Under the pieces are notes generated by a model. That model made no database searches and had not been told where the DNA came from. It worked only from the letters and a program-made list of their open reading frames with translations. Positions 25,539 to 32,736 of a stretch of DNA of 64,000 bases are shown here, in pieces. The DNA lies in contig CANNCP010000003.1 in assembly GCA_947503145.1 (NCBI GenBank), positions 186,001-250,000 of the forward strand, read 5' to 3'. Position numbers and translations under genes: made by a program. Positions within the stretch are counted from its first letter, which is position 1; the number at the start of each line of letters is the position of its first letter. Source of the stretch: an uncultured Roseovarius sp. GTDB taxonomy: Bacteria > Pseudomonadota > Alphaproteobacteria > Rhodobacterales > Rhodobacteraceae.

Positions 25539-26411
25539 TTACTGGCCCTGCGCGTCGGGTGTGTCTGCGATTTTGGCAAGGTACGCGGGCATTTCGCGGG
25601 CTGTAACGGCAGCCTCACGCACGAGATGGTCGAAGTGTTCGGTGAGGGCGCGCACGCGTTCGGTATCGCGAAAGGCCATGTAGTTGCGCCCGATATAGAG
25701 CACCGCCAGAAGCGGGCCAAAGATCGTGACCGGAGCAGAATAGACCCGCCGCGCATCGTAGAGGTAGAGCCGCAGACGCGGATAGAGCTGCTCTGTCATC
25801 TCGATCAGCCGGGTGATCTGGGCGTGTCGGATATCACGCGGCAAGCCGTGATAATACCCTTCGCCGCGGGCGCAACTGTGCAGCTCGTAGATCGGCAGGG
25901 CAATCTCATAGTCGGATTGTGCGCTGCGCATCCATGTCAGGCGGTCCTCTGACGCGCCGATCACCTGATTGGTGCTACGACCCAGGTGGGGCGTGTATTC
26001 CCATTCCAGCATGGCACGGGTCTTCAGCATGTCGGGCAGGCCTGCGGGTACGTGGCGGATCTTGTAACCCGCAGCTTCCTTGTGCCACTGGAAAATCTGC
26101 TCATCCACCAGCGCACGGGGGGCTTCGGTCAGCGAGAGTGAGTTGGCCAGGATATCCGCGGCGGTCTCGGGGCGGTCGGTGAGGCCCAGCAGCCAATCTG
26201 CCGAGATGCCCAACACCCGCGCGCATTCGCCGACCACCTGCGCGTTGGGCAGACGTGGGCTGTCGCCCGACAGCAGTTGCGAGATAGTCGAGCGATCGAC
26301 ACCAATGGCACGGGCCAGCGCGCTCTGGCTCATGCGGGTGCGCTGCATCGCTTCGGTCAGACGCCCACGAAAGAGCAACGATCGGGCACGTTTGTCAGTT
26401 TTTTCCGCCAT
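25539..26411 (-). CDS. XRE-family transcriptional regulator with C-terminal ligand-like domain
   Basis: A 290-residue protein. The helix-turn-helix is at about 27-49 (MSQSALARAIGVDRSTISQLLSG), preceded by a basic N-terminus. The remaining 200 residues form an alpha/beta region with no recognised catalytic motif, presumably effector binding or oligomerisation. No Shine-Dalgarno precedes the ATG; the promoter predicted at 26419-26447 would start transcription at or next to the ATG, so the mRNA may be leaderless. It is divergent from the DUF2061/desaturase operon and could regulate it. Confidence 0.85.
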   Translation of the reverse strand: MAEKTDKRARSLLFRGRLTEAMQRTRMSQSALARAIGVDRSTISQLLSGDSPRLPNAQVVGECARVLGISADWLLGLTDRPETAADILANSLSLTEAPRALVDEQIFQWHKEAAGYKIRHVPAGLPDMLKTRAMLEWEYTPHLGRSTNQVIGASEDRLTWMRSAQSDYEIALPIYELHSCARGEGYYHGLPRDIRHAQITRLIEMTEQLYPRLRLYLYDARRVYSAPVTIFGPLLAVLYIGRNYMAFRDTERVRALTEHFDHLVREAAVTAREMPAYLAKIADTPDAQGQ

Positions 26412-26418
26412 ACGATGA

Positions 26419-26447
26419 TTTTTATCACAGATGCGGAAGAATGTTAA
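26419..26447 (-). promoter_or_regulatory. Promoter of the XRE regulator gene, possible leaderless start
   Basis: On the minus strand TTAACA (-35) and TAAAAA (-10) are separated by exactly 17 bases. The -10 ends 8 bases before the ATG at 26411, so the transcript should begin at about the start codon. Confidence 0.45.
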
Positions 26448-26460
26448 CTACATACGGAAT

Positions 26461-26526
26461 GCCCTCCTGACGATTTCTGGCGTAACGATTTTGTGAACAC
26501 ATCAATCAAAATCAGAACAGGAGGGC
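26461..26526 (+). promoter_or_regulatory. Leader that can sequester the Shine-Dalgarno of the DUF2061/desaturase operon
   Basis: GCCCTCCTG (26461-26469) is perfectly complementary to CAGGAGGGC (26518-26526), which contains the Shine-Dalgarno of the DUF2061 gene. Nested inside are GATTTTG (26487-26493) and CAAAATC (26507-26513). If transcription starts upstream of 26461, the folded leader would mask the ribosome site. A temperature- or ligand-controlled switch is possible; the downstream desaturase makes an RNA thermometer an attractive guess. Confidence 0.45.
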
Positions 26527-26528
26527 GT

Positions 26529-26735
26529 ATGGAACGGCCGAAGCGGACATTGGTCAAAGCGGTCATCTGGAACCTGATCGGCCTTGTCACGATGGGCGTG
26601 GTGGGGTTGGCGATGACCGGGTCGGCCACGGTTAGTGGCGCAATGGCGCTGATCAACACTGCCATCGGGCTGAGCGTCTATGTGATCTACGAACGCGTCT
26701 GGGCGCGCATCCGCTGGGGTACTGCACGTGGATAG
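26529..26735 (+). CDS. DUF2061 small membrane protein
   Basis: A 68-residue protein starting at the ATG at 26529, with AGGAGGG just upstream. The sequence RPKRTLVKAVIWNLIGLVTM plus two hydrophobic segments (about 11-31 and 36-55) and the ending VYERVWARIRWG match the DUF2061 family of small inner-membrane proteins of unknown function. Its last 8 bases overlap the GTG start of the desaturase gene, so the two are translationally coupled and probably act together in the membrane. Confidence 0.82.
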   Translation: MERPKRTLVKAVIWNLIGLVTMGVVGLAMTGSATVSGAMALINTAIGLSVYVIYERVWARIRWGTARG

Positions 26736-27618
26736 CCGCCCCGTAGAATGGCCGACGCTGGTCATGCTGGCGCTGGTCTATGTGATCTGGACTTTGGCGA
26801 TCACGTGGGCCGCCGCACTCTGGCTGCCGCTGGGCATGGTGCTGGCGACGCTGTGCATCGCGCAGCATTCTTCGCTGACGCATGAGGTGCTGCATGGTCA
26901 TCCGTTCCGCAATCAGCGCCTGAACGAGGCGCTGGTGTTTCCCTGCCTCGGCCTTTTCGTGCCCTACCTGCGGTTTCGGGATCAGCACCTAGACCATCAC
27001 CGCGATTCGCTGCTGACCGACCCCTATGATGATCCCGAATCGAACTACCTCGACCCGAAAGTCTGGCACTACTTGCCGCGCTGGGTGCGGGCGGTCCTGA
27101 GTTTCAACAATACGCTGCTGGGGCGGCTGGTGGTCGGGCCGCTGGTAGGGCAGGTCATGTTCATGCGCGCCGACTGGCGGGCAATTCGGGCGGGTGACGG
27201 CGCCGCGCTGCGTGGTTGGCTGTGGCATATCCCGGCGGTGGCACTGGTGCTGTGGGGGCTGAACTACGCGGCGATGCCGTTATGGGCCTATCTGGTCTGC
27301 GCCTATGTTGGCCTGTCGATCCTGAAAATCCGCACCTTTCTGGAACACCGAGCCCATGAACGGTGCAGCGGGCGCACCGTGGTGATCGAGGATCGCGGAC
27401 CGCTGGCGCTGATCTTCCTCAACAACAACTATCATGTGGTGCATCACATGCACCCCAAGGAGCCGTGGTATCGCCTGCCGGGTCTCTACGCGCGCAACCG
27501 GGCGCATTACCTGAATCGCAACGACGATTACGTCTATCTCAGCTACGCACAGATTTTTCGGCGGTATTTCTTGCGCGCCAAGGATCCCGTGCCGCATCCG
27601 CTCTGGCCTCGCCCGTGA
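26728..27618 (+). CDS. Membrane fatty acid desaturase family protein
   Basis: A 296-residue integral membrane di-iron protein. The three histidine boxes are clear: HEVLHGH at 52-58, HLDHH at 87-91 and HVVHHMH near residue 235. Hydrophobic segments flank boxes one and two and lie in the 155-200 region. The family includes acyl-lipid desaturases and carotenoid hydroxylases or ketolases; no carotenoid genes are near, so lipid modification is favoured. The GTG start overlaps the DUF2061 stop by 8 bases. A leader hairpin may control the operon. Confidence 0.85.
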   Translation: MDSRPVEWPTLVMLALVYVIWTLAITWAAALWLPLGMVLATLCIAQHSSLTHEVLHGHPFRNQRLNEALVFPCLGLFVPYLRFRDQHLDHHRDSLLTDPYDDPESNYLDPKVWHYLPRWVRAVLSFNNTLLGRLVVGPLVGQVMFMRADWRAIRAGDGAALRGWLWHIPAVALVLWGLNYAAMPLWAYLVCAYVGLSILKIRTFLEHRAHERCSGRTVVIEDRGPLALIFLNNNYHVVHHMHPKEPWYRLPGLYARNRAHYLNRNDDYVYLSYAQIFRRYFLRAKDPVPHPLWPRP

Positions 27619-27638
27619 ATTAGGTGCATGCGGGGCGG

Positions 27639-28541
27639 ATGGAAGCCTGGATCATCCTTGCCATTGCCGCAGCCGCATTTCAGACACTGCGCTTCATGCT
27701 GCAAAAGACGCTGAGCACCGGCACGCTGTCGGTGGGCGGCGCGACCTTTGCCCGGTTTTTCTATTCGGTTCCTTTCGTCCTCACACTGGCGGCGGGTTAT
27801 CTGACGTGGACCGGCGCCGCGCTGCCGGGGTTTTCGGCACGGTTCTGGGTGTTTGCACTGGCGGGCGGGTTGGCGCAGGTTCTGGCGACATGGTGTGTGG
27901 TGGCGCTCTTCACGCAGCGCAATTTCGCGGTCGGTATCACGTTCAAGAAGACCGAAGTGGTGCAGACCGCCATTGTCGGCCTTATCGTGCTGGGTGACCG
28001 GATCAGCCTGCTGGGCCTCGGCGCGATCGTGCTGGGTCTAGTGGGGGTTCTGGTCCTGTCGGACACACCCGACCTGAGCGGGCGCTGGCACCGCAGGATC
28101 GTCAACCGGGCAGCGGGGCTCGGCCTCTTGTCCGGGGCGCTCTTTGCCGTCTCGGCGGTGGGCTACCGCGGGGCCACGCTGGAGATCGCCAGCGATGACG
28201 CGCTGATGCGTGCGCTGATTACGCTGGCGGCGGTCACCGTCTCACAGACCCTTGGCATGGCGGTGTGGCTGGCCTGGCGTGAAGGGGGGCAGATCACCTG
28301 CGTGATTGCGGCGCGCCGCACGGCGGTCTGGATGGGTCTGACCGGCATGTGCGGCAGCCTGTGCTGGTTCACCGCCTTCACGTTGCAGAACGCGGCCTAT
28401 GTCTTTGCGGTGGGGCAGGTCGAAGTGATCTTTTCGCTTGCCGCGTCGGTCCTCTTCTTCGGAGAAAAAGTGACGGCCCGCGAAGGTGTCGGAATCGCGC
28501 TGATCACTCTGTCGGTGATGGCAGTGGGCGTATTCCTCTGA
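27639..28541 (+). CDS. DMT/EamA-type permease
   Basis: A 300-residue inner-membrane protein with ten predicted helices in two EamA-like halves (first half from MEAWIILAIAAAAFQTLRF, second from GLGLLSGALFAVSAVGY). Motifs such as FKKTEVVQTAIVGLIVLGD and VGQVEVIFSLAASVLFFGE at the ends of each half are typical of drug/metabolite exporters. Substrate unknown. The ATG at 27639 is preferred to a GTG five codons earlier. It follows the desaturase gene after 20 bases and may belong to the same operon. Its 3' end overlaps the convergent Nudix gene by 38 bases. Confidence 0.83.
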   Translation: MEAWIILAIAAAAFQTLRFMLQKTLSTGTLSVGGATFARFFYSVPFVLTLAAGYLTWTGAALPGFSARFWVFALAGGLAQVLATWCVVALFTQRNFAVGITFKKTEVVQTAIVGLIVLGDRISLLGLGAIVLGLVGVLVLSDTPDLSGRWHRRIVNRAAGLGLLSGALFAVSAVGYRGATLEIASDDALMRALITLAAVTVSQTLGMAVWLAWREGGQITCVIAARRTAVWMGLTGMCGSLCWFTAFTLQNAAYVFAVGQVEVIFSLAASVLFFGEKVTAREGVGIALITLSVMAVGVFL

Positions 28542-29211
28542 GGCGCAGGAACAGGCTTTCTTCGTCGTCATTGCGAAAGAAGGGGACTGATACGGGCGGC
28601 TCTGGATCGCCTGCGCGGGCCGCGATTTCGGCCAGTACGACCTCTGTGATGAACGGCAGGTCAAAGCGCCGCGCATCCTTCAGCGGCACCCACTGCAAGT
28701 GAGACAGCTCTTCGCAGGCAGCGCTGAAATCGTCGAGGTCACTGGACACATGGGCCGCATCCGCCAAAAAGAACCGCGCGTCGAACCGGCGCGGATTACC
28801 CGGCGGGGTGATCGCACGAAAGACGAATTGCAGTGCGGAGGCATCCGGCAGATGGCCGGTTTTCGCGTAGCCCAGCCAGTCGGGCGGCACATCGCCGGGC
28901 CAGGTGCCGGGCTGGCCCAGGACCAGGCCGGTTTCCTCCCACAATTCGCGGATCGCGGCGACGGCCAGTGGGCGCGCGATATCGCGCGCGCTGTCCTCGC
29001 AGAGGCGCTCGGCACAAAGCGCGGGCAGCGACCGGGCCAAAGGCACGGCGCTGTCCTCGGCATCTACCGCCCCGCCGGGAAAGACGAACTTGTTCGGCAT
29101 GAAGGCCGCCTTTGCGCCGCGCTGCCCCATGAGGACATGCGGCGCGGATGTCGGATCGCGCAGGACAATCACGGTTGCAGCATCGCGAATCCTGGATTTA
29201 TCGACCGTCAT
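28504..29211 (-). CDS. Nudix hydrolase with expanded Nudix box (NUDT19-like)
   Basis: A 235-residue hydrolase. The Nudix box is split: FPGGAVDAE (around 45-52) and REL WEETGL (Arg88-Leu96) are separated by about 35 residues instead of 7. Such an insertion in the box is known in mammalian NUDT19, a CoA and acyl-CoA diphosphatase, and bacterial relatives share it. The likely activity is therefore hydrolysis of CoA-type or other nucleoside diphosphates with Mg2+ held by the REUXEE glutamates. The ATG at 29211 has AAGGCGG upstream. It overlaps the DMT gene by 38 bases tail to tail, and starts 29 bases after DUF983. Confidence 0.85.
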   Translation of the reverse strand: MTVDKSRIRDAATVIVLRDPTSAPHVLMGQRGAKAAFMPNKFVFPGGAVDAEDSAVPLARSLPALCAERLCEDSARDIARPLAVAAIRELWEETGLVLGQPGTWPGDVPPDWLGYAKTGHLPDASALQFVFRAITPPGNPRRFDARFFLADAAHVSSDLDDFSAACEELSHLQWVPLKDARRFDLPFITEVVLAEIAARAGDPEPPVSVPFFRNDDEESLFLRLRGIRPLPSPTE

Positions 29212-29240
29212 GTCCGCCTTCTCCCCGTTCGGAATGGGTG

Positions 29241-29645
29241 TCAGGCTTCGTTCCCGAACCCGTGCATCTGGCGGGCCCACTGAAACGCCACCACAGCCCC
29301 CTTCAGCCTGGGCAGAAGGTAAAGTGACAGGCTCACGCAGCCAATAGCGAATATCGTGAAGAGCACCAGAGGATCGGGCCGGAATTGCACAAAGGTGATA
29401 TGCAGCAGCGGGGCTATGAGGTGCCCCACGATCAGGATCGTGAGATAGGCCGGGCCATCATCGGCACGGTGGTGCGACAGGTCCTGACGGCAGACGGTGC
29501 AGCTGTCGCGCACCTTGAGATAGCTTTTCAGCAATGGGCCAGAGCCGCAATTCGGGCATTTGCGGCGAAACCCCTTGCGCAGCGCAGGCCAAAGCGCGCG
29601 TTCCTGCTCGGCGGTTTCAACGATTTCGGCGGTATTGTCGGACAT
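29241..29645 (-). CDS. DUF983 zinc-ribbon membrane protein
   Basis: A 134-residue protein with a zinc ribbon (CPNCG ... DSCTVCRQDL) near residues 30-55, followed by two transmembrane helices (AYLTILIVGHLIAPLLHI and LFTIFAIGCVSLSLYLLP). This is the DUF983 layout; its function is unknown, though it is widespread in alphaproteobacteria. The ATG at 29645 is preceded by GAGGTCAGG. It is followed closely by the Nudix gene, with which it likely forms an operon. Confidence 0.85.
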   Translation of the reverse strand: MSDNTAEIVETAEQERALWPALRKGFRRKCPNCGSGPLLKSYLKVRDSCTVCRQDLSHHRADDGPAYLTILIVGHLIAPLLHITFVQFRPDPLVLFTIFAIGCVSLSLYLLPRLKGAVVAFQWARQMHGFGNEA

Positions 29646-29707
29646 CCTGACCTCATTTTGATTTGTACGGAAAATGGGCGACTGCGCCGACAAATGAAAG
29701 AGAATGT

Positions 29708-29728
29708 GACATATTGCGTCGCAATGTC
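29708..29728 (-). promoter_or_regulatory. Dyad upstream of DUF983 sharing half-site with DUF427 operator
   Basis: GACATATTG (29708-29716), 5 bases, CAATGTC (29722-29728). The GACATATTG half-site is identical to the one in the 14-bp inverted repeat upstream of the DUF427 gene. It lies 63-83 bases before the DUF983 ATG. Confidence 0.35.
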
Positions 29729-29920
29729 GCGCGTTAGTTGTTCAGTCCCGGCATCTGGCGAAACGCCGGGCAACTCCAGCCTGCAGGGTGACGCTGCTCT
29801 TGTTTCTGACCTCAGGCCAAAGCGCGTGTCACACGAAGCAGACCGCCCCGCGCGGGATGTCCGGCGCGGGGCGGTTGATCAGCGTGACAGATAGGACTGC
29901 GGTGCAGGCGGGCGCCGCAC

Positions 29921-30493
29921 TCAGGTCTTGTTCGAGGTCGAACCGGAGGCGGAGGAGGTCGGTGTTGACGCGGGCTGCTGGGCTGACGCGGCAGGGGCAC
30001 CGGAAGAAGGAAGGGGTGTTCTGGACTTGCCGCTCAGTGGGTCGTCCTGACGCTGTACCGAGCCTTCGAAATGTGCGCCGCTCTCGATCGCGATCGTCTT
30101 GTGGATGATGTCGCCCTCGACGCGGGCGGTAGAGGTCAGGCGGACCTTGAGGCCGCGTACCCGGCCGACGATCCGACCGTTGATTACCACGTCATCGGCG
30201 ACTACCTCGCCCTTGATCGTGGCGCTCTCGCCGATAGTCAGAAGATGGGCGCGGATGTCGCCCTCCACAGTGCCCTCGACCTGAATATCCCCGGTCGTTT
30301 TCATGTTGCCGGTCACGTGCAGGTCCGAAGACAGCAGCGATGCGGGCGGTTTGGCCTTGGGCGTGGTTGCCTTGAACTCCCCCGCTCCGGTGGTGCCGGG
30401 CTTCGGCGCATCCAGCGAGTTATCCATGCCGGAGGGTTTCGACGCATCGCCGGTCCGGGGGCTTGGGTCGTTGATTTTGCTCTTAGAAAACAT
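29921..30493 (-). CDS. Bactofilin (polymer-forming cytoskeletal protein)
   Basis: A 190-residue bactofilin. The beta-solenoid core spans about 52-150 (SLLSSDLHVTGNMKTTGDIQ, GDIRAHLLTIGESATIKGEV, NGRIVGRVRGLKVRLTSTA, VEGDIIHKTIAIESGAHFEG), flanked by a disordered Pro/Lys-rich N-terminus and a Ser/Thr/Pro-rich C-terminal tail. Bactofilins form nucleotide-free filaments on the cytoplasmic membrane that place cell-wall enzymes. Its ATG lies inside the end of the M23 peptidase gene (11-base overlap in different frames), a strong sign that the two proteins are made and work together. Confidence 0.92.
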   Translation of the reverse strand: MFSKSKINDPSPRTGDASKPSGMDNSLDAPKPGTTGAGEFKATTPKAKPPASLLSSDLHVTGNMKTTGDIQVEGTVEGDIRAHLLTIGESATIKGEVVADDVVINGRIVGRVRGLKVRLTSTARVEGDIIHKTIAIESGAHFEGSVQRQDDPLSGKSRTPLPSSGAPAASAQQPASTPTSSASGSTSNKT

Positions 30494-31805
30494 CTCTCGC
30501 AGCCTTGATATAAATCATTGGGTTGATGGCTTTTCCGCCCACACGAACCTCATAGTGTAGGTGGGTGCCGGTCGAACGTCCAGTGTTTCCCATATCACCG
30601 ATACGATCCCCGCGCGAGACCCTTTGGCCCTTTTTGACGCGGATTTTGGACATATGAGCGTAGCGGGTTTCGATCCCGAACGCATGTTTGATCTTTACCA
30701 GGCGGCCATAGCCCGATTGCCAGCCTGCATGGATCACGACGCCGTCGGCGGTGGAATGAATCGGTGTTCCATGCGGCGCGGCCAAATCTGTGCCATTGTG
30801 CATCCGGCCCCACCGGCTGCCAAAGCCGGACGTATGGCGAAAGGCGTTCTTGACCGGGAGCGCAAAGGGCGCCTTGTGCGCGGCGATCCGGTACAGGTTC
30901 AGCCTGTCCATCTGGTTCAGGATTCGGTTGGCGCGCAGTTCGTCAGCTGACGGAACCTCGCCACGGGTGGAGAAGCTGAGCGGCGTGAGCGGTCCGCCCT
31001 GGCCGGAATAGCCGCTCTTGACAGTGTCGATGATCGTTTTGGTGTTCAGACCGGCAGCGCGGAACATCTTGTCCAGCGGCTCGACCGATATGCTCATCGC
31101 GTCTTCGAGCTGGCGGAAAATCTGGTCGTTCTGGTCTTGCATCAGACGGATCTGGTGGCTCATTTCCTCGGCTTGCAGGATGGCATCCTGGGCGTTGACG
31201 ATAACCTTGTCACGCTCCAGCGCGGTATCGGCCAACGCGTCAGTGAGGAAGTCGAGGGTCGAAGCACCCGCGCTGTCATCAGAGACCAGGGCGTCACCGT
31301 TGCCGGTAGTCCTGGCCATTTCCACCTTCAGGGTTGCCGATTTCTGGCGCGCGCCGTCGCGTTCCTTCATGGTGCGGCGCAGGGTGTTCTGGATGACTTC
31401 GATGCCGGTTTCCATTTCGCGGCGGCGGGTCTCCGAGTTCAACAGCTCTGATTGCATGATCGAGATTTGCGCCAGCGCCGAGTTGAACCGTTCCTGGGCA
31501 TCATGCGCCTCCTGGGCGCGCGTGTCGCGTTCGCGCGACAGTTCGTTGAGGCGATTCTCGTAGGTATATTGATCGCGCTTGGCCTGTTCGCGGAAATTGC
31601 CTGATCCGATGCTGTCCATCAGCAAGATGGCGGTGGCGATGATGGCCCAGGCGACGATGAGCGACGCCCCGGCAAAGGCGGCCAGCTGTGAGCCGGGCCG
31701 CAACCTGATGAACCGCATGTCGGTATCCGACCGCAGAAAGACCCGGCGTTCGGGAAAATATCGTTCAAGCAGGGTGTGAATTTTGATTGCTGCGCGTGTC
31801 CGCAA
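30483..31805 (-). CDS. Membrane-anchored M23 metallopeptidase (LmdC-like)
   Basis: A 440-residue bitopic protein: cytoplasmic N-terminus, one transmembrane helix (about 41-63), a long coiled coil (about 70-240), and a C-terminal LytM/M23 domain with zinc motifs HNGTDLAAPHG and GTHLHYEVRVGG. It would cut peptidoglycan cross-links in the periplasm. In Hyphomonas-type bacteria a homologous M23 protein (LmdC) is encoded with and bound by the bactofilin BacA; the 11-base gene overlap here matches that pairing. The start is a TTG at 31805, supported by conservation of the basic N-terminus (LLERYFPERR); the ribosome site is only moderate. Confidence 0.88.
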   Translation of the reverse strand: MRTRAAIKIHTLLERYFPERRVFLRSDTDMRFIRLRPGSQLAAFAGASLIVAWAIIATAILLMDSIGSGNFREQAKRDQYTYENRLNELSRERDTRAQEAHDAQERFNSALAQISIMQSELLNSETRRREMETGIEVIQNTLRRTMKERDGARQKSATLKVEMARTTGNGDALVSDDSAGASTLDFLTDALADTALERDKVIVNAQDAILQAEEMSHQIRLMQDQNDQIFRQLEDAMSISVEPLDKMFRAAGLNTKTIIDTVKSGYSGQGGPLTPLSFSTRGEVPSADELRANRILNQMDRLNLYRIAAHKAPFALPVKNAFRHTSGFGSRWGRMHNGTDLAAPHGTPIHSTADGVVIHAGWQSGYGRLVKIKHAFGIETRYAHMSKIRVKKGQRVSRGDRIGDMGNTGRSTGTHLHYEVRVGGKAINPMIYIKAARDVF

Positions 31806-32160
31806 GGTGCCCCGTCCCTAGTTGTTCTGTCCAGTATGGCGTTCTTTATCCCGGATACATTAGGTGTTGCATCGAAACATCGCCTTGATCGCGTCCTACC
31901 CCAGTCCTTTACAATTGAGCAACTCTTTTGACCAGAACTATGGCCGAATCGTGGCTTGATCCCGCCGAACGGCAAAAAACTGCCGATCTGCAACGGGTTG
32001 AAATAGGCCGCTCACCCAGGGCCTGTGTCCGAATGTCGTAATTCTGCGGGGTCGTGGATGGCCAAGGCCCCTCGGTCCGTCATTGCGCTCTTGCTGCATC
32101 CGCGGCCGATGTGCATGGCGACGAGGGGATTGTGTGTGCGTGCGGGGCGGTGGTCCGGTG
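31806..32160. other. 355-base spacer without recognised gene
   Basis: This stretch lies between the M23 gene start and the bcp stop. It should carry the promoter of the M23/bactofilin unit, but no convincing -35/-10 pair, hairpin terminator or RNA gene was identified. A minus-strand frame (31938-32198) is Arg/Pro-rich and looks non-coding. Confidence 0.4.
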
Positions 32161-32622
32161 TCAGAGGGCTTTCGCCGCCTCCAGCACCTGTTCGGCATGT
32201 CCCGGCACCTTGACCTTGCGCCAGACCTGCGCGATACGCCCGTCGCCGCCGATCAGGAATGTGCTGCGCTCGATGCCGAAGAATGTCTTGCCGTACATGC
32301 TTTTTTGCTTCCAGACACCGTAGGCCTCGCAGGTTTCGGATGCTTCATCGGACAAGAGCGGCATGCCGAGGTCATGTTTATCGCGGAATTTGATGTGTTT
32401 GGAGATGCTGTCTTTGGAAATCCCCAGAACGGTCACACCGGCGGCCTGGAACTCGGGCAAAAGCGCGGTGAATGCACGCGCCTCTTTGGTGCAGCCGGCG
32501 GTGTCGTCGCGCGGATAAAAGAAGAGAACGACCGGTGCAGGTCGTAGCGCGCTAAGCTGAATTTCGCCGCTCCCGTCGCGGGGCAGGATGAAATCGGGTG
32601 CAATGTCAGAGATTTGTGGCAT
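32161..32622 (-). CDS. bcp: Peroxiredoxin, Bcp/PrxQ type
   Basis: A 153-residue thiol peroxidase that reduces hydroperoxides. The peroxidatic cysteine is Cys44 in FYPRDDTAGCTKEA. The position five residues later, where E. coli Bcp has its second cysteine, is Arg49. A second cysteine occurs at Cys98 (DEASETCEAYGVW), where the other PrxQ subtype has its resolving cysteine in helix 3. GKTFFGIERSTFLIGGDG completes the family pattern. It is monocistronic and divergent from the AsmA-like gene. Confidence 0.92.
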   Translation of the reverse strand: MPQISDIAPDFILPRDGSGEIQLSALRPAPVVLFFYPRDDTAGCTKEARAFTALLPEFQAAGVTVLGISKDSISKHIKFRDKHDLGMPLLSDEASETCEAYGVWKQKSMYGKTFFGIERSTFLIGGDGRIAQVWRKVKVPGHAEQVLEAAKAL

Positions 32623-32736
32623 GTGCTGTCCTTGGTGAGCGAGATATGCATGTTATATTAGACCGGATGCAGCAAGAATAAAGGCAGCAAGTGCGACAGG
32701 CTCGACCTTTTGCCAGTGACCGCCCGATAGGATGAG

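Noticed and set aside
31938-32198. Minus-strand frame of 86 codons overlapping the bcp 3' end
   Set aside because: Arg/Pro-rich, no ribosome site, and it overlaps a real gene; likely chance.
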